Source of the DNA: Physocladia obscura
Lineage: Eukaryota; Chytridiomycota; Chytridiomycetes; Chytridiales; Chytriomycetaceae
DNA: 18,642 nt
Assembly: GCA_027596945.1 (NCBI GenBank)
Contig: JADGJH010000437.1
Coordinates: 1 to 18,642, forward strand
Direction: 5' to 3'
Shown: positions 1-10,161 of the stretch, in pieces
How positions within the stretch are numbered: the stretch's first letter is position 1
How the letters are laid out: every line of letters begins with the position of its first letter
Made by a program: the position numbers and the translations under genes
Notes under the pieces: generated by a model
Database searches by the model: none
Seen by the model: only the letters and a program-made list of their open reading frames with translations
Told to the model about the DNA's origin: nothing

Positions 1-69
1 AAAAAATCAAAAAAACACCAAAAAAAAAAAAAAAGAGATGTGGTTTTTCATTGTATTGTTGGCTCCCAG

Positions 70-1065
70 AATATCTTCGTGAGCGTTGACGATGAAAGCA
101 ACCGGAAAAAAGCGACACGCCAATTAAAAACGGAGCTCAGGATCCTCAGTATTTGTCGATCAGAGTTTATCGTTTCGTCTTTTGGAGCTGTAATGTTTTT
201 TTTTTTTTTTTATTACATTTTTTTTAAATAAAAAAAAAAAAGTTTTCACATGATGGCGGTGTATCAGTTTGTCTGGAATATATGGACCTTGGTTCACTCG
301 ATGGAATATACAAAAAGCTGGGTCCAATTGCCGAAATCACTGTTGTCAAAATTGCCGTCCATGTCATCAAGGGACTGCTCTATTTAGCCGATCACAAGAT
401 CTTGCACAGAGGTAAAAGAAAAAAAGAAAAAGAAAAACGCGTAAAATACGGAAAAATGAGCTTGGTCATCTCAATAAATATTATTTCATAACGACAAACA
501 CACACACACACATACACAAAAAAAAGACATCAAACCCTCAAATATTCTCGTTAACAGCGCCGGGCAAGTCAAAATCACAGACTTTGGTGTCTCAAAACAA
601 GTCTTAGATACAGTCGCGCGCACTTTTACCGGAACGCAGGGCTACCTAGCACCCGAACGAATCACAAGTGGCGACGTCTACACAGTGACAAGTGATATTT
701 GGGCGCTGGGACTCACGTTGATTGAAATTGCGACGGCTAAACACGTGTATCCGAACATGACGTTGTTTGAGATGATGACTTTTGTGGCCGAAAGCGAGCC
801 ACCGAGTTTGCCGAAAGATAGGGGGTTTTCTGCGTTGTTTGAAGATTTTATATCGAAATGGTGAGTGACCATTGCCCTCTTTTTTTTTTGTCTCTTCAAT
901 GATATTTATTTATAAACGGGGAACATATATTACAGTGTTATTAAAGACCATTTATTGCGTTTGGGGCCCGAAGAATTGTTGCAGCATCAATATTGTTTGG
1001 ATGTTATTGTGAGCGGAATTGATTTGCTGGATTGGGTTAAAACAATTCCAAGTTCGGAGGAATAA
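70..1065 (+). CDS. MAP kinase kinase (STE7/MEK family), 5' end outside the window
   Basis: This is the C-terminal part of a dual-specificity MAPK kinase, which phosphorylates a MAP kinase in a cytoplasmic cascade. I read four exons: about 70-189, 243-411, 527-860 and 936-1065. The introns are GT-AG. The first visible exon probably starts after the acceptor ending at base 69, because the earlier bases are A-rich and not kinase-like. Visible motifs are helix C (LKTELRIL), the hinge (LEYMDLGSLD), the catalytic loop HRDIKPSNIL (split by an intron after HR), the magnesium loop DFG, and APERI. The activation segment TVART followed by FTGTQGY has the MAPKK spacing of two phospho-acceptors four residues apart. 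The glycine-rich loop and catalytic lysine lie upstream of the window. The usual RP pair of subdomain XI reads RL here. I cannot assign it to the Pbs2, Mkk1 or Ste7 subfamily. Confidence 0.9.
499..512. repeat. (CA)7 microsatellite in a MAPKK intron
   Basis: Seven CA units lie in the intron between the exons that encode HR and DIKPSN, followed by TACACA and an A-run before the acceptor. It is a simple-sequence repeat with no evident function. Confidence 0.7.
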
Positions 1066-1407
1066 TTTACATTCTATTATGAGGACATTGAAAAACAAAA
1101 GTTATGGGAATTAAAATTAAAACAAAACACAAACAGAAAAAAACTTGTTCTTCCAAATTTTTCTGAATATAAAAGCATGATGGAATTTAAAATTTCGGAG
1201 GAAAAATTATGGACTTTGGCAATGTGGAAATTGACTCCAATTTCACGTTTTTATAGTATCTGAAAACTAAAGAATCAATTCTGCAGAACTTCCTTCCTTA
1301 TACAACAAACCTACTTAAAGTTTAAAAGAATACGCGAAAAAGCTCAATGTAATTTTACTAAAAATTTAATAAATAGATACTTATATTTTTTTATTAGAAG
1401 TTGCATA
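1066..1407. other. Convergent 3' intergenic region
   Basis: This AT-rich spacer lies between the stop codon of the plus-strand kinase and the stop codon of the minus-strand carrier. Read on the minus strand, an AATAAA hexamer about 14 bases beyond the carrier stop (plus bases 1389-1394) is a plausible poly(A) signal. No open frame here looks like protein. Confidence 0.6.
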
Positions 1408-2636
1408 TCACCAAAGTTGGTGCATAACTTCCAATCCGGCAGCCCGTCCCATAAATCCAGCAGCATTGGCTGGGAAAGCTCGAAGCAAAGCTGGGCCAAG
1501 ACCTTTGAACAACGCGTTTGCTCCTTCAGCTCTGACCATTTTCAGTCCACAGTCCACGAAACCTTTATATGTCCCTGGCGGAGCAGCTTGAATTCGAGAC
1601 TTGATAACATCGGGAGGAATAGCAATCGACCACATTGCAACACCAGACATTCCTGGATTTATTTATTTCATTTAATTCGTTCGTTATTAGAAATAATTAC
1701 AGTCTACCTCCTGCAAACAACGTGGCTCCAATAGAAATATTTTGGCCTTCCTTTTTCAATAATCTATAAAAAAATTCGTACGCCACAAAATAAGCAGCAG
1801 ACCCTGGAATATCTCTGGCTAGAGTGGCAATAGTTCCACGGTATAATCCTCCGAGCCCACCTGATTCCATTAAGCCATCAGTTGAGGTCTATTTTTCGTA
1901 AAGACGCGTTTTATAAGACTCGCATACCTTCTTTAAAAATGCCAACGCCAGCATCCACCATACCCTTGTATTTTACTCCGCCCTTAACTTGGTCTTGCGT
2001 TTGAAGAATAACTTTAACGCGTTCCATTGGGGTTGTGATGATGGTGGTAAATAAGCCTGAGAAACCACCCGCAAAAGCAAACTCAAGCATATTCATATCT
2101 TTCGATTTTCTGCTTGGAGTAACTGCAAAGACTATACGCTGTCCGAGATCGTACGACTGAAGCATAGATTGTTTTCAATGTGCGAAAGACGAAGCTGCGA
2201 ACATACCCAGAAACTCAAGGCCCACATTGGTGTAACCCCAATTAAAGGAGCAGAAACTCCGCGATACAGTGCGCGAAGACCATCTTTCGCCTGAACACAC
2301 GTTACGACAATGGCAAATTCAACAAAATAAAATCGCATACAATCACTTACTATCGTTTTCCTGAAGCAATCAGCCATTCCAGAATATTGACCTGGCGCCG
2401 CAGTTTGCATACGAACCTTTAAGGTATCGAAAGGCTGTTTATTCAAAAGCTGTCAGTACAGAAAATAATTGTAAAGGGACTTTCCTGTCCAGCAAGCACG
2501 TTCGCAATACCTCCACAGCCACCTCCAAGAAAAGCCTGAGTAACAAGATAATACGAGAATTTAAATATGTTCAGCTACAGAGAAACACAAACTAACGTAC
2601 CTTGATCTGGTCGACTTCTCTTTTCTGCTCACCCAT
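1408..2636 (-). CDS. CRC1: Mitochondrial carrier, carnitine/acylcarnitine type (CRC1/SLC25A20-like)
   Basis: This inner-membrane solute carrier of 293 aa probably exchanges acylcarnitine for carnitine. I read seven exons on the minus strand: 2636-2601, 2535-2485, 2434-2351, 2290-2207, 2156-1928, 1860-1708 and 1652-1408. The three signature repeats are all present: PFDTLKVR near residue 30, TPMERVKV near 127, and PPDVIKSR near 225, each followed by a GxxxGxxD-like stretch. The third repeat, followed by IQAAPPGTY, and the sixth-helix stretch LLRAFPANAAGF resemble acylcarnitine carriers more than ornithine carriers, though ornithine transport is not excluded. The length is normal for the family. 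The start is the only ATG in frame, 12 codons before the first intron. Five of the six introns are GT-AG. The intron at 2435-2484 is not and is listed separately. Confidence 0.92.
2435..2484 (-). other. Non-canonical GA-AG intron in the carrier gene
   Basis: To join LAGQ to PFDTLKVR, as in every carrier of this class, the 50-bp segment must be removed with a donor reading GAAAGT and an acceptor reading AACAG. The donor differs from GTAAGT-type sites at position 2. CAG stands at both edges, so the exact cut can slide by up to three bases. The nearest GT donor (GTGCTT, 15 bases upstream) stays in frame but would delete the conserved VLAGQ residues. Confidence 0.7.
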
Positions 2637-2893
2637 TTTTTTGATTTTGGAAAATTTTGAAAATTGATTTAAAACTCATGGGGTTTTTACTCAAAGTCAT
2701 TAGTCATGAAAAGGAAAATACCACAAAGAGAAGTTTGTGAAACAATGAGTTTGTCGACTATTAATTTTTCATGAATTCAGTATTTCCTTTTTTTTTTTCA
2801 GTTGGTTAAGAAAACCGTCAGATGTGGCTGTTGGCGGAATTTGGAGAACTTATGCGTGGCAATTTTTATTCAAACAACCAAAAATTCGCATGA

Positions 2894-4182
2894 TTATTTC
2901 CAGTCTCTTGTCGGCTTTCCATCTTCACTGAATTTGTGCTTCTGAGTTCCAGTGAACGAGCTTGAGCTATTCAGTCTTTCAAAAACAGCTGGCATTTCCA
3001 CTGAGTCCGAACGAGAAGTCAATGAACTCGAATGAGATGTAGTTCTTGCCATTTTCGATGGCGACCCAAGAGTCTTTGCAGAGTTGGCTCGCGACACAAT
3101 GGCAGATAAATTCGCAGTTGGACTGATAGTTTCGCGACCACTTAATCCAAGTCCTTGCCCCGTGACTGGATCGAAACGTGCCTTGTGAGTGCCAGTATAC
3201 AATGAAGTGTCAGTCAACTTTTCAATAATTTCGTCGACTTGAGGAATCTAATGAGCAAGTACAATTAAAAGAAGAAAAAAGAAAAACAGAGCGCAACTGT
3301 TCCGTTAATTTCTGGCGCAGCCGTGACAATCATTGCAACAACGTGGTCAACATCGCATTGTCTTGTCCTAGCAATTTCAACCAGGGCCTTCTGGAAGTGA
3401 AGGTAATCGAGGCGTCGCTTTCCCTTTTCTTTGCATTTACTAAAAATAATATCGACGTCAATCAGCGAAAGCGAAGCATTGTCAATGAGTCCTGAATCTC
3501 GGCATAGTTTTGCAAACTTGGCACTGTCCATGGAAACAAATTCTTTCTGGCTGGGCCCGTGCGCCGGAACGACAACTCTGGGCGCACCAAAAAGAGCGAA
3601 ATCTTCGAACGCAGCTTTGTTGTTATAGTTTTGGTTTTTGATTAGTTTAGTGTAATGGATCAGTTTGTTGTTCAGTGTGTCTGCAGGGACTGCAGCATCG
3701 ACTCAAAATGCAATGGCTTTGATATAATCATCCACGCAGATGCACCAGTACACTGCAGATTCAGTATTGTGTCATACCTCGTAGCTGTGGATTATTGCGA
3801 AGTTGTGTGCCCATTCGATCTTCCTTGATATTTTAATCAGATTTTCATATTGATTTCCCAAATTGAGATCGCATTAGTTGAATTAAATATCGGGAAATAT
3901 CCCGTCATAAACATCATCTTGACTGATAAGAATTGTTTTTGCACTTGCATTACTGTTATGAAGCTCTGATTCGTGTAAAAATTGAAGTTCCGGATATCAC
4001 CATCGCCAACCGCACTTAATACAAACGGAGCAGGCACCAAATTTTCCGCGTCTGCCCAATTGAGTGATTTACCAAGGATACCCGTTGATTTCTTTGGGAC
4101 TGATTTCTGACCAACTTTCCAGAATTTGACGCAGCAATTATTTTTTTAGAGGATTAGTTCTTCTCTGAATACAACGGCTCAT
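2894..4182 (-). CDS. TPPP: TPPP/p25-alpha family protein with N-terminal extension
   Basis: TPPP/p25-alpha proteins bind and bundle microtubules and occur mainly in ciliated or flagellated eukaryotes. My model is 315 aa: exons 4182-4173, 4099-3954, 3823-3778, 3689-3298 and 3247-2894. The p25-alpha core (about residues 90-230) shows MDSAKFAKLCRD, the SLIDVDIIFSK segment, and LTDTSLYTGTHKARFDP. A second, weaker copy of the last motif (FTGTQKHKF) sits at about 296-304, close to the C-terminus, after a Ser-rich linker. Residues 1-67 include a well-composed segment (VLSAVGDGDIRNFNFYTNQ, then EDRMGTQLRNNPQLR) that I do not recognise. All proposed introns are GT-AG and keep the frame. The first 10-nt exon and the ATG are the weakest part of the model. 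The N-terminal segment could instead belong to another gene, but the phases favour one protein. Confidence 0.82.
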
Positions 4183-4252
4183 TTTTATTGACGTTCTGGG
4201 ATTTTGGTGGCTGCAGTTTGTTAATCTCAAATAAATAATTTGCATTCAGACG
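4183..4252. promoter_or_regulatory. Compact divergent promoter between TPPP and the CBM9-like gene
   Basis: Only about 70 bp separate the proposed start codons of the minus-strand TPPP gene and the plus-strand CBM9-like gene, so the two probably share a promoter. I see no clear TATA box or known factor site. The segment ends in TTGCATTCAG, which could also be an acceptor of an intron in the 5' leader of the plus-strand gene. Confidence 0.45.
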
Positions 4253-5109
4253 ATGGAAATAATGATGAACCCTCGAAACACAGTCCAACAATATTTGTGC
4301 GGATATACTTCAACACAGCCGACACTGAATGGGCGACTGGACATTGGTGCATGGGCATCTGCCGCGTGGACAGCCGATTTCATCGACATTCGTGGATCCG
4401 GAACTGGGGCACCAGAACCTCGCTTTCGAACGCGTGCGAAACTGCTGTGGGACAACGCGTTTCTCTACGTCGGCGCCGAACTCGAAGAGCCGCATGTTTG
4501 GACAAATATCTCTGAAAAAAACTCGGTTGTTTATTGGCAGAACGATTTTGAAATCTTTGTTGATCCAGATGCTGACGGTCTCAACTATTACGAACTCGAA
4601 GTCAACGCTCTCAATACTATCTGGGAACTCACTCTTGACAAACCATACAATAAAGGCGGCACTGCGACTCATCCGACAAATATTCCCGGCCTTGTTTCCA
4701 CAGTCCATGTCAACGGAACAATCAATGATGCCTCTGATATCGATGTAGGTTGGAATGTCCAAGTTGCAATTCCGTGGGAAGGTTAAGTATATTACCTCCG
4801 AATTCCATTAATATCTTACTGGTATAACAAGAAACAGGCCTTAAAAAATACAATATCAAACCTCCATCTCGTTCCACTCCACCCAATATTGGCGATTCTT
4901 GGCGAATCAATTTTTCACGCGTTGAGTGGCCTTTTCGAATTGACGAAGCGGGCAAATATGTCCGGGTTCCCGATGAAAATCGATGGGATGTTCACTATGA
5001 AGACAACTGGGTTTGGTCAAGTCAAGGCGAAATCAATATGCATTTACCTGAAAAATGGGGAACTGTGACTTTTATTGGTGAATTGGATGAGCTAAAAATC
5101 CAAAACTGA
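4253..5109 (+). CDS. Carbohydrate-binding family 9-like (DOMON/CBM9-type) protein
   Basis: The protein has 266 aa from two exons, 4253-4781 and 4838-5109, joined by a 56-bp GT-AG intron inside the codon after PWE. It has the layout of CBM9-like proteins. Near the N-terminus is a beta-strand pair (QPTLNGRLDIGAW). Then come PRFRTRAKLLWDNAFLYVGA, ELEEPHVW, the acidic DFEIFVDPDADGLNYYELE segment and NALNTIWELTLDKPY, followed by WNVQVAIPWEG. The C-terminal part has INFSRVEWPF and a Trp-rich segment with WVWSSQGEINMHLPEKWG. These domains bind sugars; many family members stand alone with no known catalytic role. No signal peptide is visible from this ATG. An upstream exon that supplies one is possible because an acceptor-like CAG stands just before the start. 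Confidence 0.85.
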
Positions 5110-5280
5110 GAGCAATTGAATTTTTTGGTTTCTATCTAGAAAGAACTCTGTTGTAAATTAGACGACAAATTTAAACTGTTTGGCAAGTTTCGAAAGATTT
5201 CTGGTTCTTCAACCTTTTACTAATGGCCTGGATCAGTCACGAAAGCTGAACGATGATGGAGTTTCAATTTGAAAGAAAAG

Positions 5281-5323
5281 TCACGTGACTACACCATTGA
5301 CACGTGCTGCGATGTCACGTGAC
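5281..5323. promoter_or_regulatory. Cluster of three CACGTG E-boxes upstream of the ABCF gene
   Basis: TCACGTGAC occurs at 5281-5289 and again at 5315-5323, with a CACGTG core at 5301-5306 between them. The centres are 19 and 15 bp apart and the last lies about 60 bp before the ABCF start codon. TCACGTGA is the classic target of bHLH factors of the Cbf1/USF type. The boxes fall in a 272-bp gap with no other gene start, so control of the ABCF gene is the natural reading. Confidence 0.7.
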
Positions 5324-5381
5324 TTTTTTTTTTCTTTTTGTTTTGAATTTCAAGAAAGAAAAAAAACAAAAAGATCTTGAA

Positions 5382-8153
5382 ATGGCTCCAGTTGTTTTTA
5401 CACCTCTCACAGAGCTGACATTCCATCGGAAATTTGAGGAATCTGCAGGCTTCTTGAAGCACACTGAGTTCCCAAATATCGACTGGCGCAAGAAAGCCGA
5501 TATTGAACAGTTGTTTCCACTCTACCGCAGGTATTAGTCATTTCCTCACTGCGATAAGCCATTGCTTTTGTTTGCTCATACTTTTGCCGTTGCTGATACT
5601 TCAATTATCGTTATCGCATTACTTCTGACAGGGAGCAGCTGAAGTTTGATAATGCCAACGAGCAACGCTCCAAAGTCATTGACATTATGAAGTTCACTCT
5701 CAAATCTCCAGGCGGTGCTGAAGTTCTGTTTGACAATGCTAAGCTTTTCGTTGAAGGAAACAAGCGGTCGGCTTTGTTTGGAAACAACGGGAGGTTGATA
5801 TAATTTCCACTTTTTTTTCTTATCCTGTCAAAAAATTCTTATCGGAACTTGTTTTACTTTGCAATTTACTGAACCAACTATGTTTTTTTTTTTTGATTTT
5901 TTTACAGTGGAAAGACAACTCTCTTTGAGGCTATCAGCAATGGCGAAATCCAAGGTTTTCCGTCTTACCTCCACACACATCACATGAAAGAACTCGAGCA
6001 ACATCCAATTCGTGATGCTGTTGGAGTTCTTGACTATATTCTGTGCTCCCACCCTTTCCGTCGTGTCCTTCTTGCTATCCGCGACAAGCTTGAGCTTCTT
6101 ATTTCTGGTGCCGAAGGAGAACTCAATTCCGTTGACAAATCCGCTCTGGAAGCAAACTTACTGTACGTGAACAAAAACATCGATAATGTTCACGGTACTG
6201 CCGACAATGCACTAATGGTTGCTCAAGCCATGTTGCGTGTGCTTGGTTTCGACGAAACCGGTGAAAAACAACCACTCAGTGCTCTGTCTGGTGGTCTCCG
6301 TATGCGTGTTGCACTCGCTTGCGCTTTTTTCATCAACCCAGAAGTTCTGCTGCTTGATGAGGTAAATTATCTTGAATAATAGTTATTTTTCAAAAATGTT
6401 GAAACTTGTGTTTCATTTAGCCAACCAACCATTTGGACTTGCCATCTGTTCTGTGGCTCGAAAACAAGCTCCGTGGTTACAAAGGATCTTTCTTACTCGT
6501 TACCCACGACAGAACTCTTCTGGAAAATGTCGTCACATCTGTTATGCTGATTTCAGAACAGAAACTCAAGTACTACTCGTGTGACTTCAAGGAATTCGAA
6601 ATCCGTAAGGAGCAAGAAGATGCCGAGTACGAGAAAATGGTTGACACGTTCTTGCTTCGCAACAAGAACTTGAATCCTATGTCTCCATTGATTAAGCAAC
6701 AGCGTGCTTATATGCTGTGGAAGGAGCAAAGACAAGCACGTCGTGTGCTTATGCAATCAAAATTCTCGTTCCCGTCACCCAAAGAGCTTCTATTAGGTCC
6801 AGGCGAAGCCACTCAAGCCGATATTTCGTTGATCAAAGTTGACAACGTTCGATTTTCATACGACCCTGCCAAGGGCTTGCCGTTCATCTTTGACGTTCCA
6901 ATCTCTTATGAAATCAAGATGGGAACCCGTGTAGGTATCATGGGGCCCAACGGAGCTGTAAGTTTCAGTTTTTTCTTCCAAATATTAGTGCGTAAATCAT
7001 TAAATGAATGCTTGAACAGGGTAAATCGACATTCCTTAAGCTTATCACAGAAAAGATCTTTCCAGTTGAAGGAAAGATAACCCTCAACAAGAAGATGACT
7101 GTCGCGTACTTTGGTCAACACTCCACAAAAGAATTGAACCTCGAAGACTCTGCGTTTGACTTTATGGTTGCATCATTCCCTAAAGATGCACCAGGTGTTT
7201 TGAAAGCTCACCTCGAGAGAACTTCAGTTACTGACGCGATAATGCATACCCGTATGAAGAATCTATCCTTCTCGCAACGTTCTTGTGTTATTTTTGCAAA
7301 ACTGACATATGTTCCGCCGCACCTGTTGATTTTGGATGAGCCAACCAACTTCCTTGGTAATACATTCTTGAAAAAAAAAAAGTTGCTAATACGTCATTAT
7401 TCAGATCTTGAAACTGTTGGGTCCCTCATTACTGCATGCAACAAATTCAAAGGTGGTCTTATTATCGTTACCCACAACCGCGATTTCTTAAAAAAGTGTT
7501 CCAAGTCTTTCTTGTCCATCATTCCAGGATTCTTCCTCGAGTTCGACAACATGAAGTCTGCCGAGCGAGCAACTTATTCGTTCATGCAAGCTCTTGAAGA
7601 GGGGAAACAAGTTGATGCCAAAGCTGCTATTCAGCAGAACCGTGGAGGTGGCGCTATTCTATCCAAAGAAGATATTGCTATCAACAACGCTCGTCGACAG
7701 GCAATAATGGACAAAGAAAAGGCCGAAAAAGCAGCCGCTCTTGCTGAAGCTGAACAGAAAGCTGCGGAAACCGCTGAGAAGGAGGCAAAGCTGAAAGCGA
7801 AGGTTGCTGCACAAAAAACTGATTGGGTTGCTGGAGACGCGTGTTGGGCGCCAGTGGGAGGCAAGTTTGTCCAAGGAACTGTTGTTCGTAATGTTCCGGC
7901 TGTTGGTGTTACTATTGAGCTGGTAACTGGATCTAAGGCGCTGGTGGAAGCGAAAAAACTCAAACAAGAGGACCCAGGTGCTAGTGCTCTAAAAGCCGCA
8001 CCTGCATCTGGTGCCACTACCGGTGCTGGTACTAAAGCTGCTCCAAAGCCACAAGCTGGAGGGGCGGGTCGAGGAGGTGCCGCCAACAGAGGAGGACCAG
8101 CAGGTGGTCGTGGAGGGTCTGGTGGAAGAGGTCGTGGTGGAGCCAGCAGATGA
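5382..8153 (+). CDS. ABCF-type twin-ABC ATPase with Tudor/KOW-like segment and Gly/Arg-rich tail
   Basis: The 795-aa soluble ATPase has two ABC cassettes and no membrane segment, as in the ABCF family that acts on ribosomes. Exons are 5382-5530, 5632-5793, 5908-6361, 6421-6957, 7020-7356 and 7405-8153. Cassette 1 has Walker A GNNGSGKTT (about 100-108), signature LSGGL, Walker B LLLDEPTNHLD and His in VTHDR (284). Cassette 2 has GPNGAGKST (430-438), LILDEPTNFLD and VTHNRD, but its signature reads LSFSQ instead of LSGGQ. A Lys/Ala/Glu-rich helix (about 650-685) leads to a small beta-type segment, WVAGDACWAPVGGKF onward (687-733), that looks Tudor- or KOW-like, then an Ala/Gly/RGG tail. It lacks the HEAT repeats of elongation factor 3. 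Four introns have ordinary stops or shifts; the last does not. I do not recognise a named orthologue. Confidence 0.9.
7357..7404 (+). other. 48-bp stop-free intron in the ABCF gene
   Basis: This GT-AG intron is 48 bp long, a multiple of three, and holds no in-frame stop, so failing to remove it would add 16 residues rather than truncate the protein. Removal restores NFLD directly after PT of cassette 2, where every ABCF protein has this aspartate, so I treat it as a true intron. It contains an A11 run. Confidence 0.8.
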
Positions 8154-8749
8154 ACTAATCTCCATTGATCCTATTATATTTCAACAGCTGAACTGCGTGT
8201 GATCCTTTTTTTTCGAGCTTTCTTTTGCCTCAATTTTTTTAGTGTGGAATTGCAAATAGACCACTATCCGTTTTTGTAACGCCGGATTTCAGAATGGGTG
8301 GCCGCCGCCAAGTTCAATCAACACTGAAGTCTACGTGCATTTCAGTCACAACAGGTCTGTTGGTCAGTAGATGGAAGCATTACTTTGGTTTAATTCCTCT
8401 CAAAACAATAGTGAGTTTCAACAGCTTCCACTAATTTCTAATCTCTTCAAAGGTCAACATGAAATTGCAGCACTTGAACACTTTTGCACCTTGATTTAAT
8501 TGATAAATTCACAGATTGTAGTGCAATGACTAATGTGGAATGGTCGAAAAACATCCACAGCCTTACAACCAATTGAAATTAAAGAAAAAATAAATAAACA
8601 CTGGAAAATCCTCCTTTCCCACTATTTTGGTTATGTCGCACCTCTCACTTTCCAAGTGAAAATCGTTAGCACTGTTTTTCATTTTTATTCACTCTCATTG
8701 TAGCTCTAATAAAAAAAATATTACTCTTGATTCTGACAGACTGCTAATC
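8154..8749. other. 3' flank of the ABCF gene, no gene seen
   Basis: AT-rich sequence with many stops in all frames. An AATAAATAAA run near 8588-8597 could serve as a poly(A) signal, although it is far from the stop codon. I see no coding relic that I can support here. Confidence 0.4.
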
Positions 8750-9122
8750 AAGTATGATGAACAACCCTTTGAAAATAATTCAAGGAGTCCAAGAGCAATC
8801 CAAATCTATGCCTGCGCTGTTCAAAAATACAGCAGATGATACAATCTCAATTTGAACAGTACATGTGAAGTGTCAGACCACTTTCAAAGAATTAAAGGGA
8901 AATGACCAGGATACACATGGTAACATTATAGTCCCACTGGATGCCAAGTAATTGATGAGTTTTTGAATAGAGTCTTTCACAAAAATAATTTACTAAATGA
9001 ACAAGCAACTGATGATTAGCATCTCACTTCAACACATGACTCTTTCTCACTTTGAACAACACAATTTTTTTGTCTGCTGCATCACTCTTGAGATACTTCA
9101 ACAGTCTTTTTTGATTGCCAGT

Positions 9123-9165
9123 TTAGTTCCTGGTGAGTTCATGTGCCAGGTTAGTTCCTGGTGAG
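9123..9165. repeat. Two-unit direct repeat, 28-bp period
   Basis: TTAGTTCCTGGTGAG occurs at 9123-9137 and again at 9151-9165, and a related GCCAGGTT block is also repeated (9145 and 9165). It is a small local duplication inside relic DNA. Confidence 0.75.
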
Positions 9166-10123
9166 CCAGGTTTGGGACATTCCAAAACTCTTTTTGCTAT
9201 TCTTTCTAGACTCAAAAAAAAACATCATTCTAACCTTCAAATTGATTGCATATAGCTCTCTGTCTCATTCATAATACTGTCTTCCATTCACTGATTGCTT
9301 AATCTCATCAAAAATAGTTGACTTTTCATTCAAAGAGTCACTCTTATTTGATTGCAGCTCATTAATGTTTGTTCAAGCTCATTGGCTTTGAGGAACTGGT
9401 TAACATAAATGTGACTGCTCATTTACTCAAAATTTAGAATCTAATTTGTTGTAATGTCAACCAGTTTTTGAAAGAAAGAATCAAAGTAAAATACACCTAT
9501 GTTTGAAAACATTGAGTTGATCTTCTTTTCATCAACCATTTAAATGTGATTTTTTTTGGATCTGTGTAAACTGTTCCCATTGGAAGAGATTTCAAACACT
9601 TTTAACAAACACTTGTCATAGTTTTGATTTTGAGTTCCATAGAGGCCATATAATGCATACAGGAAAATAAAGAAATTGATACAAGATAAGCCAGGTTGTT
9701 AGAACATGATATTGTTTTTGTATCCAATGAAAGGAATCACAGCAGAAAACAAATTGAACACCATATACACTTGAACTACTCCAGCTTCTTTACACCCACT
9801 CTAATCAGTTGTGGATCCACAGTATTCATTGAAAAGCTGATAGAGTTTTGAAGCAAAGTACCAAAAAGTCGGAGCAAAGGCTGGCTGCTGTAAACCAATC
9901 CTTAGAATCTCTACCAAAACCATCAGCGTATGAAAAAAAATATCATAGGAAGCATATCTTTCTCACAATTGTTGTGTTTGTACTTGGCAGCCATTTGAAA
10001 GTATCCTGTTTGATGGCTAAATAGGCTTGTTTCAGTAATTGACAGAATCAAGCAGTCTCATATTTTTCCTTCTTGTTGTGACACAGCCACCCTGTGCTGC
10101 CCCTTCAGCAGCTCCCTCTCTCC

Positions 10124-10161
10124 TCTTTTGCTTTGATGAGCACCACTTTTGCTTTGATGAG
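10124..10161. repeat. Two-unit direct repeat, 22-bp period
   Basis: CTTTTGCTTTGATGAG occurs at 10124-10139 and 10146-10161. On the minus strand it encodes the repeated LIKAK element of a Lys/Ala-rich helix, so it may be a small in-coding duplication in the relic there. Confidence 0.7.

Noticed and set aside
4310..4762. 150-codon minus-strand open frame
   Set aside because: It lies wholly opposite the well-supported CBM9-like exon and has no recognisable content; it is an antisense shadow.
7631..8086. 151-codon minus-strand Ala/Ser-rich open frame
   Set aside because: Antisense to the Lys/Ala/Gly-rich end of the ABCF gene, where low-complexity codons leave the opposite strand open.
7008..8153. 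Single 381-codon frame as the ABCF C-terminal exon
   Set aside because: It starts inside an intron and reads through the 48-bp intron at 7357-7404, which would break the conserved NFLD after Walker B.
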